Shown: piece after piece, positions 51,965-60,728 of the stretch | Numbering within the stretch: the first letter of the stretch is position 1 | Layout of the letters: each line of letters starts with the position of its first letter | Origin: Actinospica sp035552695 | GTDB taxonomy: Bacteria; Actinomycetota; Actinomycetes; Streptomycetales; Catenulisporaceae | Reading direction: 5' to 3' | Length of the DNA: 64,000 nucleotides | NCBI RefSeq assembly: GCF_035552695.1 | Contig: NZ_DASZKT010000266.1 | Location: 1-64,000, forward strand | Position numbers and translations under genes: made by a program | The notes under the pieces: model-generated | What the model saw: only the letters and a program-made list of their open reading frames with translations | What the model was told of the DNA's origin: nothing | The model's database searches: none

Positions 51965-52837
51965 ATGGTCGTCGTGAAACAGCTACAAAACGAGGGTCTG
52001 CTGGTGCTCGCCGGGACTCCGATCGGCGACCCCGCGGACGCCCCGCCCCGGCTGGCCGAGCAGCTGCGCACCGCCGACGTGGTCGCCGCGGAGGACACCC
52101 GGCGGCTGCGCCGGCTGACCCGGGAACTCGGCGTGGAGCCGGCCGGGCGCGTCGTGTCCTATTTCGAGGGCAACGAGGCGGCCCGCACCCCGGAGCTCGT
52201 CGCGCGGCTGGTCGAGGGCGCGCACGTGCTGCTGGTCACCGACGCCGGGATGCCCTCGGTCTCCGATCCCGGCTACCGGCTGGTCGCGGCCGCGGTCGAG
52301 GCGGGAATCCGGGTCACGGCCGTGCCCGGGCCGTCCGCCGTGCTCACCGCGCTGGCGCTGTCCGGGCTGCCGGTGGACCGGTTCTGCTTCGAGGGGTTCC
52401 CGCCGCGCAAGGCCGGGGAGCGCAAGCGCGTACTCGCGGCGCTGGCGGACGAACCGCGCACGATGGTCTTCTTCGAGGCCACGCATCGGATCACCGAGAC
52501 GCTGACCGCGATGGTCGAGAGCTTCGGCGCGGACCGGCCCGCCGCCGTCTGCCGCGAACTGACCAAGACGTATGAAGAGGTCAAGCGCGGCACGCTCGGC
52601 GAGTTGGCCGCGTGGTCGGCGGACGGGGTGCGCGGTGAGATCACGGTCGTGGTCTCCGGCGCGTCGCCCACCGGACCGGCCGACCACACGCCGGAGTCGC
52701 TCGCCGCGCTCGTGACCGCGCGCGAGCAGGCCGGGGAGCACCGGAAGACCGCGATCGCGGCGGTGGCGGCCGAACTCGGGCTGCCCAAGCGCGCGGTGTT
52801 CGACGCCGTGGTCGCGGGCAAGACCGGGACCGAGTGA
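51965..52837 (+). CDS. rsmI: 16S rRNA (cytidine1402-2'-O)-methyltransferase
   Basis: 290 aa. SAM-dependent methylation of C1402 in 16S rRNA. The tetrapyrrole-methylase fold is seen in LVLAGTPIGDPADAPPR, AAEDTRRLRRL, VSYFEGNEAART, LVTDAGMPSVSDPGYRLV and PGPSAVLTALALSGLP. A GTG at 51974 is an alternative start. It shares a very short gap with the divergent pmt gene, so their promoters overlap. metG follows 26 bp after. Confidence 0.95.
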   Translation: MVVVKQLQNEGLLVLAGTPIGDPADAPPRLAEQLRTADVVAAEDTRRLRRLTRELGVEPAGRVVSYFEGNEAARTPELVARLVEGAHVLLVTDAGMPSVSDPGYRLVAAAVEAGIRVTAVPGPSAVLTALALSGLPVDRFCFEGFPPRKAGERKRVLAALADEPRTMVFFEATHRITETLTAMVESFGADRPAAVCRELTKTYEEVKRGTLGELAAWSADGVRGEITVVVSGASPTGPADHTPESLAALVTAREQAGEHRKTAIAAVAAELGLPKRAVFDAVVAGKTGTE

Positions 52838-52863
52838 GGTTCGCCACCCCGTAGAATTCCGAC

Positions 52864-54462
52864 ATGGCTTCCAGCGACCAGTCCTACTACGTCACCACGC
52901 CGATCTATTACGTGAACGACGCGCCGCACATCGGCAGCGCGTACACGACGACGGCTGGTGACGTGCTGACCCGGTGGCACCGGCAGCGCGGCGAGAGCGT
53001 GTGGTACCTCACCGGCACCGACGAGCACGGCGAGAAGCTGCTGCGCACCGCCCGGGCGAACGGCGTGAGCCCGCAGGAGTGGACCGACAAGCTGGTCCGC
53101 GAGGCCTGGCTGCCGGTGCTCGAGACGATCGACGCCGCGAACGACGACTTCATCCGGACGACGGAGAAGCGGCACACCGAGCGGGTGCAGGAGTTCTGGC
53201 AGAACCTGTACGACGCCGGCGAGGTCTATAAGGGCTCGTACGAAGGCCTGTACTGCGTGGCCTGCGAGGAGCACAAGCTCCCGGGCGACGTCGAGGACGG
53301 CACCGGCGAGTACGCGGGACAGCTGGTCTGCAAGATCCACCATCGTCCGGTGGAGACGATCCGCGAGGAGAACTACTTCTTCAAGCTGTCGCAGTACACG
53401 GACAAGCTGCTCGCCTACTACGAGGAGCACCCCGGGTTCGTGCAGCCGGCGACGGCGCGCAACGAGGTGGTCTCGTTCGTCAAGCAGGGCCTGCAGGACC
53501 TGTCGATCTCGCGCACCAGCTTCGACTGGGGCATCCCGATCCCGTGGGACCCGAAGCACGTGCTGTACGTGTGGATCGACGCGCTGCTGAACTACGTCAC
53601 CGCGGTGGGCTACGGCTCGGACGAGGAGAAGTTCGAGCGGACCTGGCCGGCGGACGTGCACCTGGTCGGCAAGGACATCCTGCGCTTCCACGCGGTGATC
53701 TGGCCGGCGATGCTGATGGCGGCCGGGCTTCCGCTGCCGCGCAAGGTCTTCGGCCACGGCTGGCTGCTGGTCGGCGGCGAGAAGATGTCGAAGACGAAGC
53801 TCACCGGCATCGCCCCCGCGCAGATCACCGATCACTTCGGCTCCGACGCGTACCGCTACTACTTCATGCGCGCGATCCCCTTCGGCCAGGACGGCTCGTT
53901 CTCCTGGGAGGACCTGAGCGCGCGGTACACCTCGGAACTGGCCAACGACTACGGCAACCTCGCGTCGCGGGTCGCGGCGATGGTCAATCGGTACTTCGAC
54001 GGCGTGCTGCCGGCCGCGGCCGACCACGGCCCGGCCGAGCAGGCGATCACCGGCGCGCTGGCCGGCGCGGTCAAGACGGCCGACGAGCGGATCGGCGAGG
54101 CGCTGGACTTCCAGGGCGGGCTGAACGCGATCTTCGACTTCATCAAGCTGGTCAACGGATATCTGACCGAGCAGGAGCCGTGGAAGGTCGCGAAGGACAC
54201 GTCCGAAGCGGCCCAGGCGCGGCTCGCGACGATCCTCTACACCGCGGCCGAATCGCTGCGCGCCGTCGCCGTCCTGCTGAACGCGGTCATGCCCAAGTCC
54301 TCCGCGGCGCTGTGGGACTCGCTCGGCGCCGAGGCCTCGCTCGGCGAGCTGGCCGAGCAGCCGGTCCAGGACGCGGGCCGCTGGGGCCAGTTGCCGGCGG
54401 GCTCGGTCGTGACCAAGGGCGCGGTGCTCTTCCCGCGGCTGGAGGAGCGGGCCGAGGGCTGA
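52864..54462 (+). CDS. metG: Methionyl-tRNA synthetase
   Basis: 532 aa, class I synthetase. The HIGH box is APHIGSAY near residue 18 and the KMSKS loop reads KMSKTKL (Ser to Thr). A connective zinc-type region includes YCVACEEHKLPGD. The anticodon-binding helix bundle follows DLSARYTSELANDYGNLASR. There is no C-terminal tRNA-binding appendix, as in the short bacterial form. It is followed 52 bp later by tatD, and preceded by rsmI. Confidence 0.96.
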   Translation: MASSDQSYYVTTPIYYVNDAPHIGSAYTTTAGDVLTRWHRQRGESVWYLTGTDEHGEKLLRTARANGVSPQEWTDKLVREAWLPVLETIDAANDDFIRTTEKRHTERVQEFWQNLYDAGEVYKGSYEGLYCVACEEHKLPGDVEDGTGEYAGQLVCKIHHRPVETIREENYFFKLSQYTDKLLAYYEEHPGFVQPATARNEVVSFVKQGLQDLSISRTSFDWGIPIPWDPKHVLYVWIDALLNYVTAVGYGSDEEKFERTWPADVHLVGKDILRFHAVIWPAMLMAAGLPLPRKVFGHGWLLVGGEKMSKTKLTGIAPAQITDHFGSDAYRYYFMRAIPFGQDGSFSWEDLSARYTSELANDYGNLASRVAAMVNRYFDGVLPAAADHGPAEQAITGALAGAVKTADERIGEALDFQGGLNAIFDFIKLVNGYLTEQEPWKVAKDTSEAAQARLATILYTAAESLRAVAVLLNAVMPKSSAALWDSLGAEASLGELAEQPVQDAGRWGQLPAGSVVTKGAVLFPRLEERAEG

Positions 54463-54514
54463 GGCTGACGCCCTTCTCCCAGGCAGATGGTGCACGGCCC
54501 GTAGACTCGGGCCC

Positions 54515-55411
54515 ATGGCCAGGAGCAAGTCGCAGGAGTCCAAGCAGGACGTGCCGCCGCCGGTGCCGGAGCCGCTTCCGGGGCCGGTGGCGGATTCGCA
54601 TACGCATCTCGACATGCAGGAGCGCACGCCCGAGGAGTCGCTGAAGCTCGCCGCCTCGGTCAACGTGACGACACTGGTCCAAGTGGGCTGCGACGTACGT
54701 TCGTCCGAATGGGCGGTTCAGCAGGCTTCTGCCTTCGCGGCAATCCACGCCACCGTCGCGCTACACCCGAACGAGGCGCCGCGGCTCGTATTGGGCGATA
54801 TGGATGAGTGGGCCGGGCGAGGGGCGCACCGGGGCGCGGGCGGGGCGACGGCGCTCGACGAGGCCATCGCACGGATCACCGAACTGGCGGGGCGGCCCGA
54901 GGTGGTCGGGATCGGCGAGACCGGGCTCGACTACTTCCGCACGGGGCCCGAGGGCGTTGCCGCGCAACAGGAGTCGTTCCGGCGGCACATCGCGCTGGCG
55001 AAGGAGTTCGGCAAGACGCTGGTGATCCACGACCGGGACGCGCACGAGGACGTGCTGCGAATTCTTGGCGAGCAAGGGGCTCCCGGGCGGGTCGTGTTCC
55101 ACTGCTACTCCGGGGACGCGGCGATGGCACGGGTGTGCGCGGAGGCGGGGTACTACCTGTCGTTCGCGGGTCCGGTCACCTTCAAGGCGAACGAGGCGCT
55201 GCGCGAGGCTCTGCGCGTCACTCCACTGGATCGCGTGCTCGTCGAGACCGACGCTCCGTTCCTGACGCCGGTGCCGTACCGGGGGCGGCCGAACGCTCCA
55301 TATCTGATCCCGTACACTGTGCGTTCAATGGCTGAGACGCTGGGCGTGGACCTGCGCGATCTGTGCGCGGCGCTGGATGCGAACACCCGACACGCCTTCG
55401 GACTCGTGTAA
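54515..55411 (+). CDS. TatD family metal-dependent hydrolase
   Basis: 298 aa. TIM-barrel metallohydrolase: metal ligands in VADSHTHLDM, VGIGETGLDYFR, HDRDAHED, VVFHCYSGD and ETDAPFLTPVPYRG. TatD proteins act as 3'-5' DNA exonucleases in repair and RNA quality control in some bacteria. The metG-tatD-rpf-rsmA order is conserved in actinobacteria. Residues 1-25 are a non-conserved basic/Pro extension. Confidence 0.93.
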   Translation: MARSKSQESKQDVPPPVPEPLPGPVADSHTHLDMQERTPEESLKLAASVNVTTLVQVGCDVRSSEWAVQQASAFAAIHATVALHPNEAPRLVLGDMDEWAGRGAHRGAGGATALDEAIARITELAGRPEVVGIGETGLDYFRTGPEGVAAQQESFRRHIALAKEFGKTLVIHDRDAHEDVLRILGEQGAPGRVVFHCYSGDAAMARVCAEAGYYLSFAGPVTFKANEALREALRVTPLDRVLVETDAPFLTPVPYRGRPNAPYLIPYTVRSMAETLGVDLRDLCAALDANTRHAFGLV

Positions 55412-55724
55412 CCATTTCTCGACAACCTCTTCGAGCTAGGCCAAATAGGTCATTGGTAGGAGAAAGCTCACACTCTCGGCCGGTAGGCTGCCCCGGAATG
55501 CACTGATTTGGCGGTGCAGGCTACTCGCTTATCGGACAATTCGACCGCCTCCAAAACCCATGCGGGCTATGGCGACCTTGGCCCGGAGTCGGTTAAAGTC
55601 CGATGCTCGGTAGCCGGATCGGTGGAAACCGGCGCGGGCCCCGGTCCGCGCTCGGCGGCGCGATACGCACGACCGCGCCGCTTCGGAATCCGCCGTGCCC
55701 GGGATCAACGAGGTCTGGAGTCTT
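55412..55724 (+). other. Long structured leader upstream of rpf
   Basis: 313 bp without a gene. TAGGCT (55484-55489) is a -10 candidate. Several stem-loops follow, including CGGT-GGAA-ACCG with a GNRA tetraloop (55620-55631) inside a GCCGG/CCGGC pair (55613-55633), and GTCGG...CCGA nearby. rpf genes of actinomycetes often have a c-di-AMP (ydaO) riboswitch, but the conserved ydaO blocks were not recognised here. Confidence 0.4.
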
Positions 55725-57527
55725 GTGAGCGGTACGCGCTCGAACCCCCCTCATAGCCCCGACTATGGAGCCGACTACTCGCAGGGCGGCTACGCCGACC
55801 TGACGGGCGGTCAGACCGGCGGATACGCCGGGGCCCCGTACGCGGGCGCCGAAGGGTCGTCCGAAGCCGCCGAGTACTACTACGAGGACCAGTACAACCA
55901 GCAGCAGTACCAGCAGTACGACCAGTACGGCCCGCAGGGCCAGTACGCCGAGTCCTCGGCGGATTACTACCAGCAGGCCGAGCCCGAGCAGTCCGGCTAT
56001 CAGAGTCGGCATGGCCAGCACGGCCAGAACAGCTACGAGCCGGCCTACTCGACCGACGCAGACGCCACCTATGACGCGAATGCCCAGTCCTACGGCGAAT
56101 ATGCGCCGTACGGCGAGTACGCGGACACGGGCTACGCGGAGACGGGCTACGCGAACAGCTACGCGGAGCCTTCGTACGCTGAGAACCAGTACGCGGCCGA
56201 GCAGTACTCCGCGGGCACCGCGCTGGCCACCGACACAATGGTCGCCGACCCGTCCACACTGGACACGTCGTCCCTCGGCGACTACGGCCTGGACGCGCCG
56301 GTGGCCGAGCCGGTCCCGGACACCGCCACGGTGCCCGTCCCCGGACCGCGCCGCAGCCGGGCGAAGGGCTCCGCCGCGCCGACGCGTCCGGAGACGAAGA
56401 CCGACGGCGTCGGCAAGCCGCCGAAGGTGCTGCGCACCCGGCCGCGCACCGGCCCGCTCGGCCGGATCGTGCAGGGCACGGTGCTCGCCGCCCTCGTCGC
56501 GGGCGCGGTCACGTATGTGGCCTTCGACAAGTCGATCACGCTGAGCGTCGACGGGCAGACCCAGACCGTGCACACCTTCGCCGGCAGCGTCGGCGCGGTG
56601 CTCACGGCGGACGGGATCAGCACCGGCGGCAAGGACGTGGTCAGCCCGGCGCCCGGATCTTCGGCCTCGAACAACGAGACCATCACCGTGCGCTACGGCC
56701 GTCCGCTGAACGTCAGCGTGAACGGCGTGAAGACGACCGCCTGGGTGCACTACCCGACGGTCGCCGCCGCGCTGCAGGAGCTCGGCGTGCGCACCACCGG
56801 CGCGCAGGCGTCCAAGCCATTGTCCGCGGACATCCCGCGCGCCGGGATGAGCGGCCTGGTCGTCTACACGATGCGGCACGTCACCTTCCTGGTGGACGGC
56901 AAGTCCCTGCCGCTGAACACCACCGCGCCGACCGTGACCGCGGCGATGGCGCAGGCCGGGATAACGCTGCACAACCAGGACGCGCCGTCGGTCGCGGCGA
57001 ACTCCGTGCCGGCGGACGGCGAGACGATCTCGATAAACCGGATCACCGGCACGACCGAGACGAAGCAGGTCTCACTCCCGTTCCAGACGACCAAGGTCAA
57101 CGACTCGACCCAGTACGTCGGCACGAGCTCGGTCAAGACGCAGGGTGTGGACGGCGAGGAGACCGTGACGTACGCGGTGCTCGTGGTCAACGGCGCCAAG
57201 CAGTCCCCGAAGCAGATCTCGGAGTCGGTGACCAAGCAGCCGGTCAACGAGGTCCTCTCGGTGGGCACCAAGGCGCTGCCCACGAGTGCGTCGAGCCTGA
57301 ACTGGACGGCCCTGGCGACCTGCGAGTCCGGGGACACCCCGAGCGAGAACACCGGCAACGGCTTCTACGGGATGTACCAGTTCACGATCGGCACCTGGGA
57401 TTCGCTGGGCGGCTCCGGTCTGCCCTCGGACGCGAGCGCGGCCACCCAGACGGCGCTGGCCGAGAAGCTGTACACCGAGGCCGGCTCCGGACAGTGGCCG
57501 GTGTGCGGACACTACCTGTTCAGCTGA
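55725..57527 (+). CDS. Resuscitation-promoting factor (RpfB-like) with Tyr/Gln-rich N-terminus
   Basis: 600 aa from GTG 55725, with GGAG just upstream. The order is: a ~200-residue Tyr/Gln/Ala-rich cytoplasmic region (QYNQQQYQQYDQYGP), a basic stretch, a membrane anchor (QGTVLAALVAGAVTYVAF, about 250-270), three DUF348 repeats (ITLSVDGQTQTVHTF, LNVSVNGVKTTAWVHY, VTFLVDGKSLPLNTT), a G5 domain and a C-terminal Rpf domain. The catalytic Glu lies in LATCESGD, with NTGNGFYGMYQFTIGTW after it. Rpf cleaves peptidoglycan to restart growth or germination. The low-complexity head is unusual. Confidence 0.93.
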   Translation: MSGTRSNPPHSPDYGADYSQGGYADLTGGQTGGYAGAPYAGAEGSSEAAEYYYEDQYNQQQYQQYDQYGPQGQYAESSADYYQQAEPEQSGYQSRHGQHGQNSYEPAYSTDADATYDANAQSYGEYAPYGEYADTGYAETGYANSYAEPSYAENQYAAEQYSAGTALATDTMVADPSTLDTSSLGDYGLDAPVAEPVPDTATVPVPGPRRSRAKGSAAPTRPETKTDGVGKPPKVLRTRPRTGPLGRIVQGTVLAALVAGAVTYVAFDKSITLSVDGQTQTVHTFAGSVGAVLTADGISTGGKDVVSPAPGSSASNNETITVRYGRPLNVSVNGVKTTAWVHYPTVAAALQELGVRTTGAQASKPLSADIPRAGMSGLVVYTMRHVTFLVDGKSLPLNTTAPTVTAAMAQAGITLHNQDAPSVAANSVPADGETISINRITGTTETKQVSLPFQTTKVNDSTQYVGTSSVKTQGVDGEETVTYAVLVVNGAKQSPKQISESVTKQPVNEVLSVGTKALPTSASSLNWTALATCESGDTPSENTGNGFYGMYQFTIGTWDSLGGSGLPSDASAATQTALAEKLYTEAGSGQWPVCGHYLFS

Positions 57528-57558
57528 GCACGCGCTCGTCACCTCTAGAATCGGTGGC

Positions 57559-58488
57559 ATGCGGCAACCTGCACAGCTGAACGGCGCCGAGGACGATTCG
57601 GCGGGACCGGGCGGAGGACGAGCCTCCCTCCTCGGTCCCGCCGACGTGCGTCGGCTGGCGGACCGGCTGGGGGTGCGGCCGACCAAGCAGCTCGGCCAGA
57701 ACTTCGTCATCGACCCGAACACCATCCGGCGCATCGTCGCGGCCGCGCGGCTGAGCGCGGACGACGTGGTGGTCGAGGTCGGCCCCGGCCTCGGTTCGCT
57801 CACCCTCGGGCTGCTGGACGCGGCGCGCCGCGTGGTGGCCGTCGAGCTCGATCCGGTGCTCGCCGAGGCGCTGCCGGGCACGATCGCCGAGCGGGCGCCG
57901 CGGCTGGCCGCGAACTTCGAGCTGGTGCACGCGAACGCGCTGCGGCTGACCGAACTGCCCGGGCAGGCCCCGACCGCGCTGGTGGCGAATCTGCCGTACA
58001 ACGTCGCGGTGCCGGTGCTGCTGACCATGCTGGAGCGCTTCCCCAGCCTGCGCCGGATCCTGATCATGGTTCAGGCGGAGGTGGCCGACCGGCTGGCGGC
58101 CGAGCCGGGCGGCCGGGTCTACGGCGTGCCCAGCGTGAAGGCCCGCTGGTACGCCGAGGTCCGGCGCGCGGGTTCGATCGGCCGTAACGTGTTCTGGCCC
58201 GCGCCGCACGTAGAATCCGGCCTGGTGGCCCTCGATCGCCGTGAGCCGCCGCGTGCCGACGTCGCCCGGGCCGAGGTGTTCGCCGTGGTGGACGCGGCCT
58301 TCGCGCAGCGCCGCAAGACCCTGCGGGCCGCGCTCGGCGGCTGGGCCGGTTCCCCCGCCCGGGCCGAGGAGCTGCTGCGCCGCGCCGGGGTGGATCCCGG
58401 CGCACGCGGCGAGTCCCTCGGCGTGGCAGAGTATGCCGCGATCGCGGCGGCGCGCGCCGCCGATGATTCGAAGGAGTCTGCGTCGTGA
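57559..58488 (+). CDS. rsmA: 16S rRNA (adenine1518/1519-N6)-dimethyltransferase
   Basis: 309 aa, KsgA family. It dimethylates A1518 and A1519 in helix 45 of 16S rRNA. KQLGQNFVIDPNTI precedes motif I VEVGPGLGSLTLGLL; motif IV is ANLPYNVAVPVL. A ~25-residue acidic/Gly extension precedes the conserved start. It follows rpf by 31 bp and leads into ispE, the conserved rpf-rsmA-ispE order. Confidence 0.96.
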   Translation: MRQPAQLNGAEDDSAGPGGGRASLLGPADVRRLADRLGVRPTKQLGQNFVIDPNTIRRIVAAARLSADDVVVEVGPGLGSLTLGLLDAARRVVAVELDPVLAEALPGTIAERAPRLAANFELVHANALRLTELPGQAPTALVANLPYNVAVPVLLTMLERFPSLRRILIMVQAEVADRLAAEPGGRVYGVPSVKARWYAEVRRAGSIGRNVFWPAPHVESGLVALDRREPPRADVARAEVFAVVDAAFAQRRKTLRAALGGWAGSPARAEELLRRAGVDPGARGESLGVAEYAAIAAARAADDSKESAS

Positions 58489-58534
58489 CGCACATGACGA
58501 CGGACGAGACCGAGCCGGGAACGGAGCCGGGACC

Positions 58535-59503
58535 GTGAGCGCCGCCGAGCAGCCCCCGTGGGACGAGGGACCCTTCCAGCCGGAGGTGGTCACGGTGCGG
58601 GTCCCGGCGAAGATCAACCTCTCGCTGTCCGTGGGTCCGCTGCGGCCGGACGGCTATCACGAGCTGGTGACGGTGTTCCACGCGGTCTCGCTGTACGACG
58701 AGGTGATCGCCCGTTCGGCGCGCGGCATCTCGCTCTCGGTGGAGCCGCTGCGCCGCGACTCGGACGTGGAGCAGGTGCCGGCCGACGAGCGGAACCTGGC
58801 CTGGCAGGCGGCGGCGCTGCTGGCCGAGCAGTGCGGCGTGGAGCCGAACGTGCGGCTGACGATCCGCAAGGACATCCCGGTGGCCGGCGGCATGGCGGGC
58901 GGCTCGGCGGACGCGGCGGCCACCCTCGTGGCCTGCGATGCGCTGTGGGGCACCGGACTGCGCCGGGACGAGCTGCACGACATGGCCGCGCAGCTGGGCA
59001 GCGACGTGCCCTTCGCGCTGCACGGCGGCACGGCGATCGGCACCGGGCGCGGCGAACACATCTCCCCGGTGCTCGCGGCCGCCGGTCTCGAGTGGGTCAT
59101 CGCGGTGCTCGACGCCGGGCTGTCCACGCCGAAGATCTTCGAGGCCTGCGATCTGCAGCGGCGCCGTGCGAACGTGCAGGCGCCCGCCCCCGGCGTGCAC
59201 CCGGACCTGATGGCGGCGCTGCGTTCCCGCGACACCATCGCGATCGGCCGCGCGCTGTACAACGACCTGCAGTCCGCCGCCGTGGAGGTGCTGCCGGAGA
59301 TCGGCGAGCTGCTGGAGCTCGGCCGGGCCGCGGGCGCCTGCGGGACGCTCGTCTCCGGCTCGGGACCGACGACGGTGTTCCTGGTGGACAGTCCGGTGGC
59401 CGCGGCGAACGTGGAGGCGGAACTGCGCGTCTCGGGTCGCTGCCGGGCGGTGCGCCGGGCCCGTGGTCCGGTGCCCGGCGCGAACATCGTCAACGTGCGC
59501 TGA
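58535..59503 (+). CDS. ispE: 4-diphosphocytidyl-2-C-methyl-D-erythritol kinase
   Basis: 322 aa from GTG 58535, a GHMP kinase of the MEP isoprenoid pathway that phosphorylates the 2-hydroxyl of CDP-ME. Motifs: VRVPAKINLSLSVGPLRPDGYHEL, the ATP-binding PVAGGMAGGSADAAATL, and ACGTLVSGSGPTTVFL near the C-terminus. The MEP pathway supplies undecaprenyl and other isoprenoids, including the lipid carrier used by Pmt. It starts 46 bp after rsmA in the same direction. Confidence 0.95.
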   Translation: MSAAEQPPWDEGPFQPEVVTVRVPAKINLSLSVGPLRPDGYHELVTVFHAVSLYDEVIARSARGISLSVEPLRRDSDVEQVPADERNLAWQAAALLAEQCGVEPNVRLTIRKDIPVAGGMAGGSADAAATLVACDALWGTGLRRDELHDMAAQLGSDVPFALHGGTAIGTGRGEHISPVLAAAGLEWVIAVLDAGLSTPKIFEACDLQRRRANVQAPAPGVHPDLMAALRSRDTIAIGRALYNDLQSAAVEVLPEIGELLELGRAAGACGTLVSGSGPTTVFLVDSPVAAANVEAELRVSGRCRAVRRARGPVPGANIVNVR

Positions 59504-59539
59504 TCCGTTCCCGACGCCGCGCGCCCTACGCCGCACGCC

Positions 59540-60616
59540 CTACGGGTGACCGCCGTACTGGCCGGACGGCAGGTCGGAGCAGACGTTCTCGTCGCCGTTC
59601 CGGGCCTCCGCGCTGATGGTCGCGGTCGACGAGGCCGAGGCCGACGCCGCGGAACCCGAGCCGGATCCGGAGTTCGAGTCCGGGTTCGAGTTCGGGTTCG
59701 GGTTCGGGTTCGGGTTCGGGTTCGACGAGGACGAGGCCACGACCGCGTGCGGCGCATTGGTGCCGATCACCAGGGTCACCGAGCTGACGTTCGAGCTCTC
59801 CTTCACCACCGAACCCGCCACCTGGTTCGCGACGGTGTCAGCCTCGGCCTGGTCGCCCGAGGTCGCTGTCCACGGTGATGTTGCCGGTGACCGCGTTCGC
59901 GATCTTGTAGAGCGTGACCGGGTCCTCCAGCGTGCCGTTCGCGGTCAGCTTGCTGAACAGCGCGCTCATGAACTGCTGCTGCATCCGGATCCGGTTCAGG
60001 TCCGTGCCGTTCGCCAGGTCGTGCCGGTCGCGCACGAAGGCGAGGGCCTGGTTGCCGGTCACGGTGTGCAGCCCGGCGCTGAGTACGAGGCCTGAGTAGT
60101 TCGGGTCGTTGATGCCCGGCTCCGGGACGCAGATCTGCACGCCGTTGACCGCGTTCGTCAGGTCGGTGAAGGCGTCGAAGGTGAGCTCGACGAAGTGGTC
60201 GATGCGGATGTTCGTCATCGCCTCGACCGTGGTCACGGCGCAGGCCGGGCCGCCCTCAGCGCCTTGCTCCGTCGCTTCGGGTTGGCCGCCCGCGCCGACT
60301 CCTCGGCGGCCTGCTTCCGCGCGTGGCCCTTGGGATCCACCTCGTCGAGGTCTAAGTCGTCGTTGACCCGGCTCGGCCCGGCGGGCGGGGCGACGGACGC
60401 CGCTTCGGCCCGGGCCCCGCGTCTGCCGGAACGGCCGGGGGCGGGCGGCGGCGGTGCGGCGGATCGGCTGCGGCCGCTGCGGGGCGGGTAAGACGCCGGG
60501 TGCGCGCTCGGCTCCTCACGATACGAGGGCGTCCACGGCGCGGGCTCTCCGTACCGCGCGGGCTCGCCGTCGCGCTGCGGCCCGGCGGCTTGCCGCGGAT
60601 CCTCGTCGTAGCCCAT
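59540..60616 (-). pseudogene. LytR-CpsA-Psr (LCP) family gene, broken by deletion and frameshift
   Basis: Three consecutive fragments. First, 60616-60233 codes an N-terminal module ending in a basic juxtamembrane stretch (KGHARKQAAEESARAANPKRR). It stops exactly where the second begins. Second, 60236-59838 codes only the C-terminal half of an LCP domain (NIRIDHFVELTFDAFTDL, VTGNQALAFVRDRHDL, DLNRIRMQQQFMSALF). The membrane helix and first LCP half with its catalytic Asp/Arg are missing. Third, one extra base near 59859-59864 throws the C-terminal Ser/Asn-rich tail (59540-59870) out of frame. LCP enzymes attach teichoic acid or arabinogalactan to peptidoglycan; this copy cannot. Confidence 0.75.
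59694..59723. repeat. Five perfect GGGTTC hexamer repeats
   Basis: Five uninterrupted copies of GGGTTC within a longer imperfect run (about 59681-59724). It lies in the tail of the broken LCP gene and encodes alternating Asn-Pro on the minus strand. Confidence 0.85.
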
Positions 60617-60728
60617 CGCGACCACCCCTCCCTCAGCTGATGTTCAGCTTCCGATGGGTGGACCGCGCGGCGCGGGTCCCGGTTTCCGCCGTCGCGAGCC
60701 CGTGGCTGTTCCGGAACCGAATCAGGAA

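Noticed and set aside
55412..55724. c-di-AMP (ydaO/yuaA) riboswitch before rpf
   Set aside because: Expected from the family context, but the conserved GCTAACCTCG-type 3' block and other ydaO blocks were not seen. Left as an unassigned structured leader.
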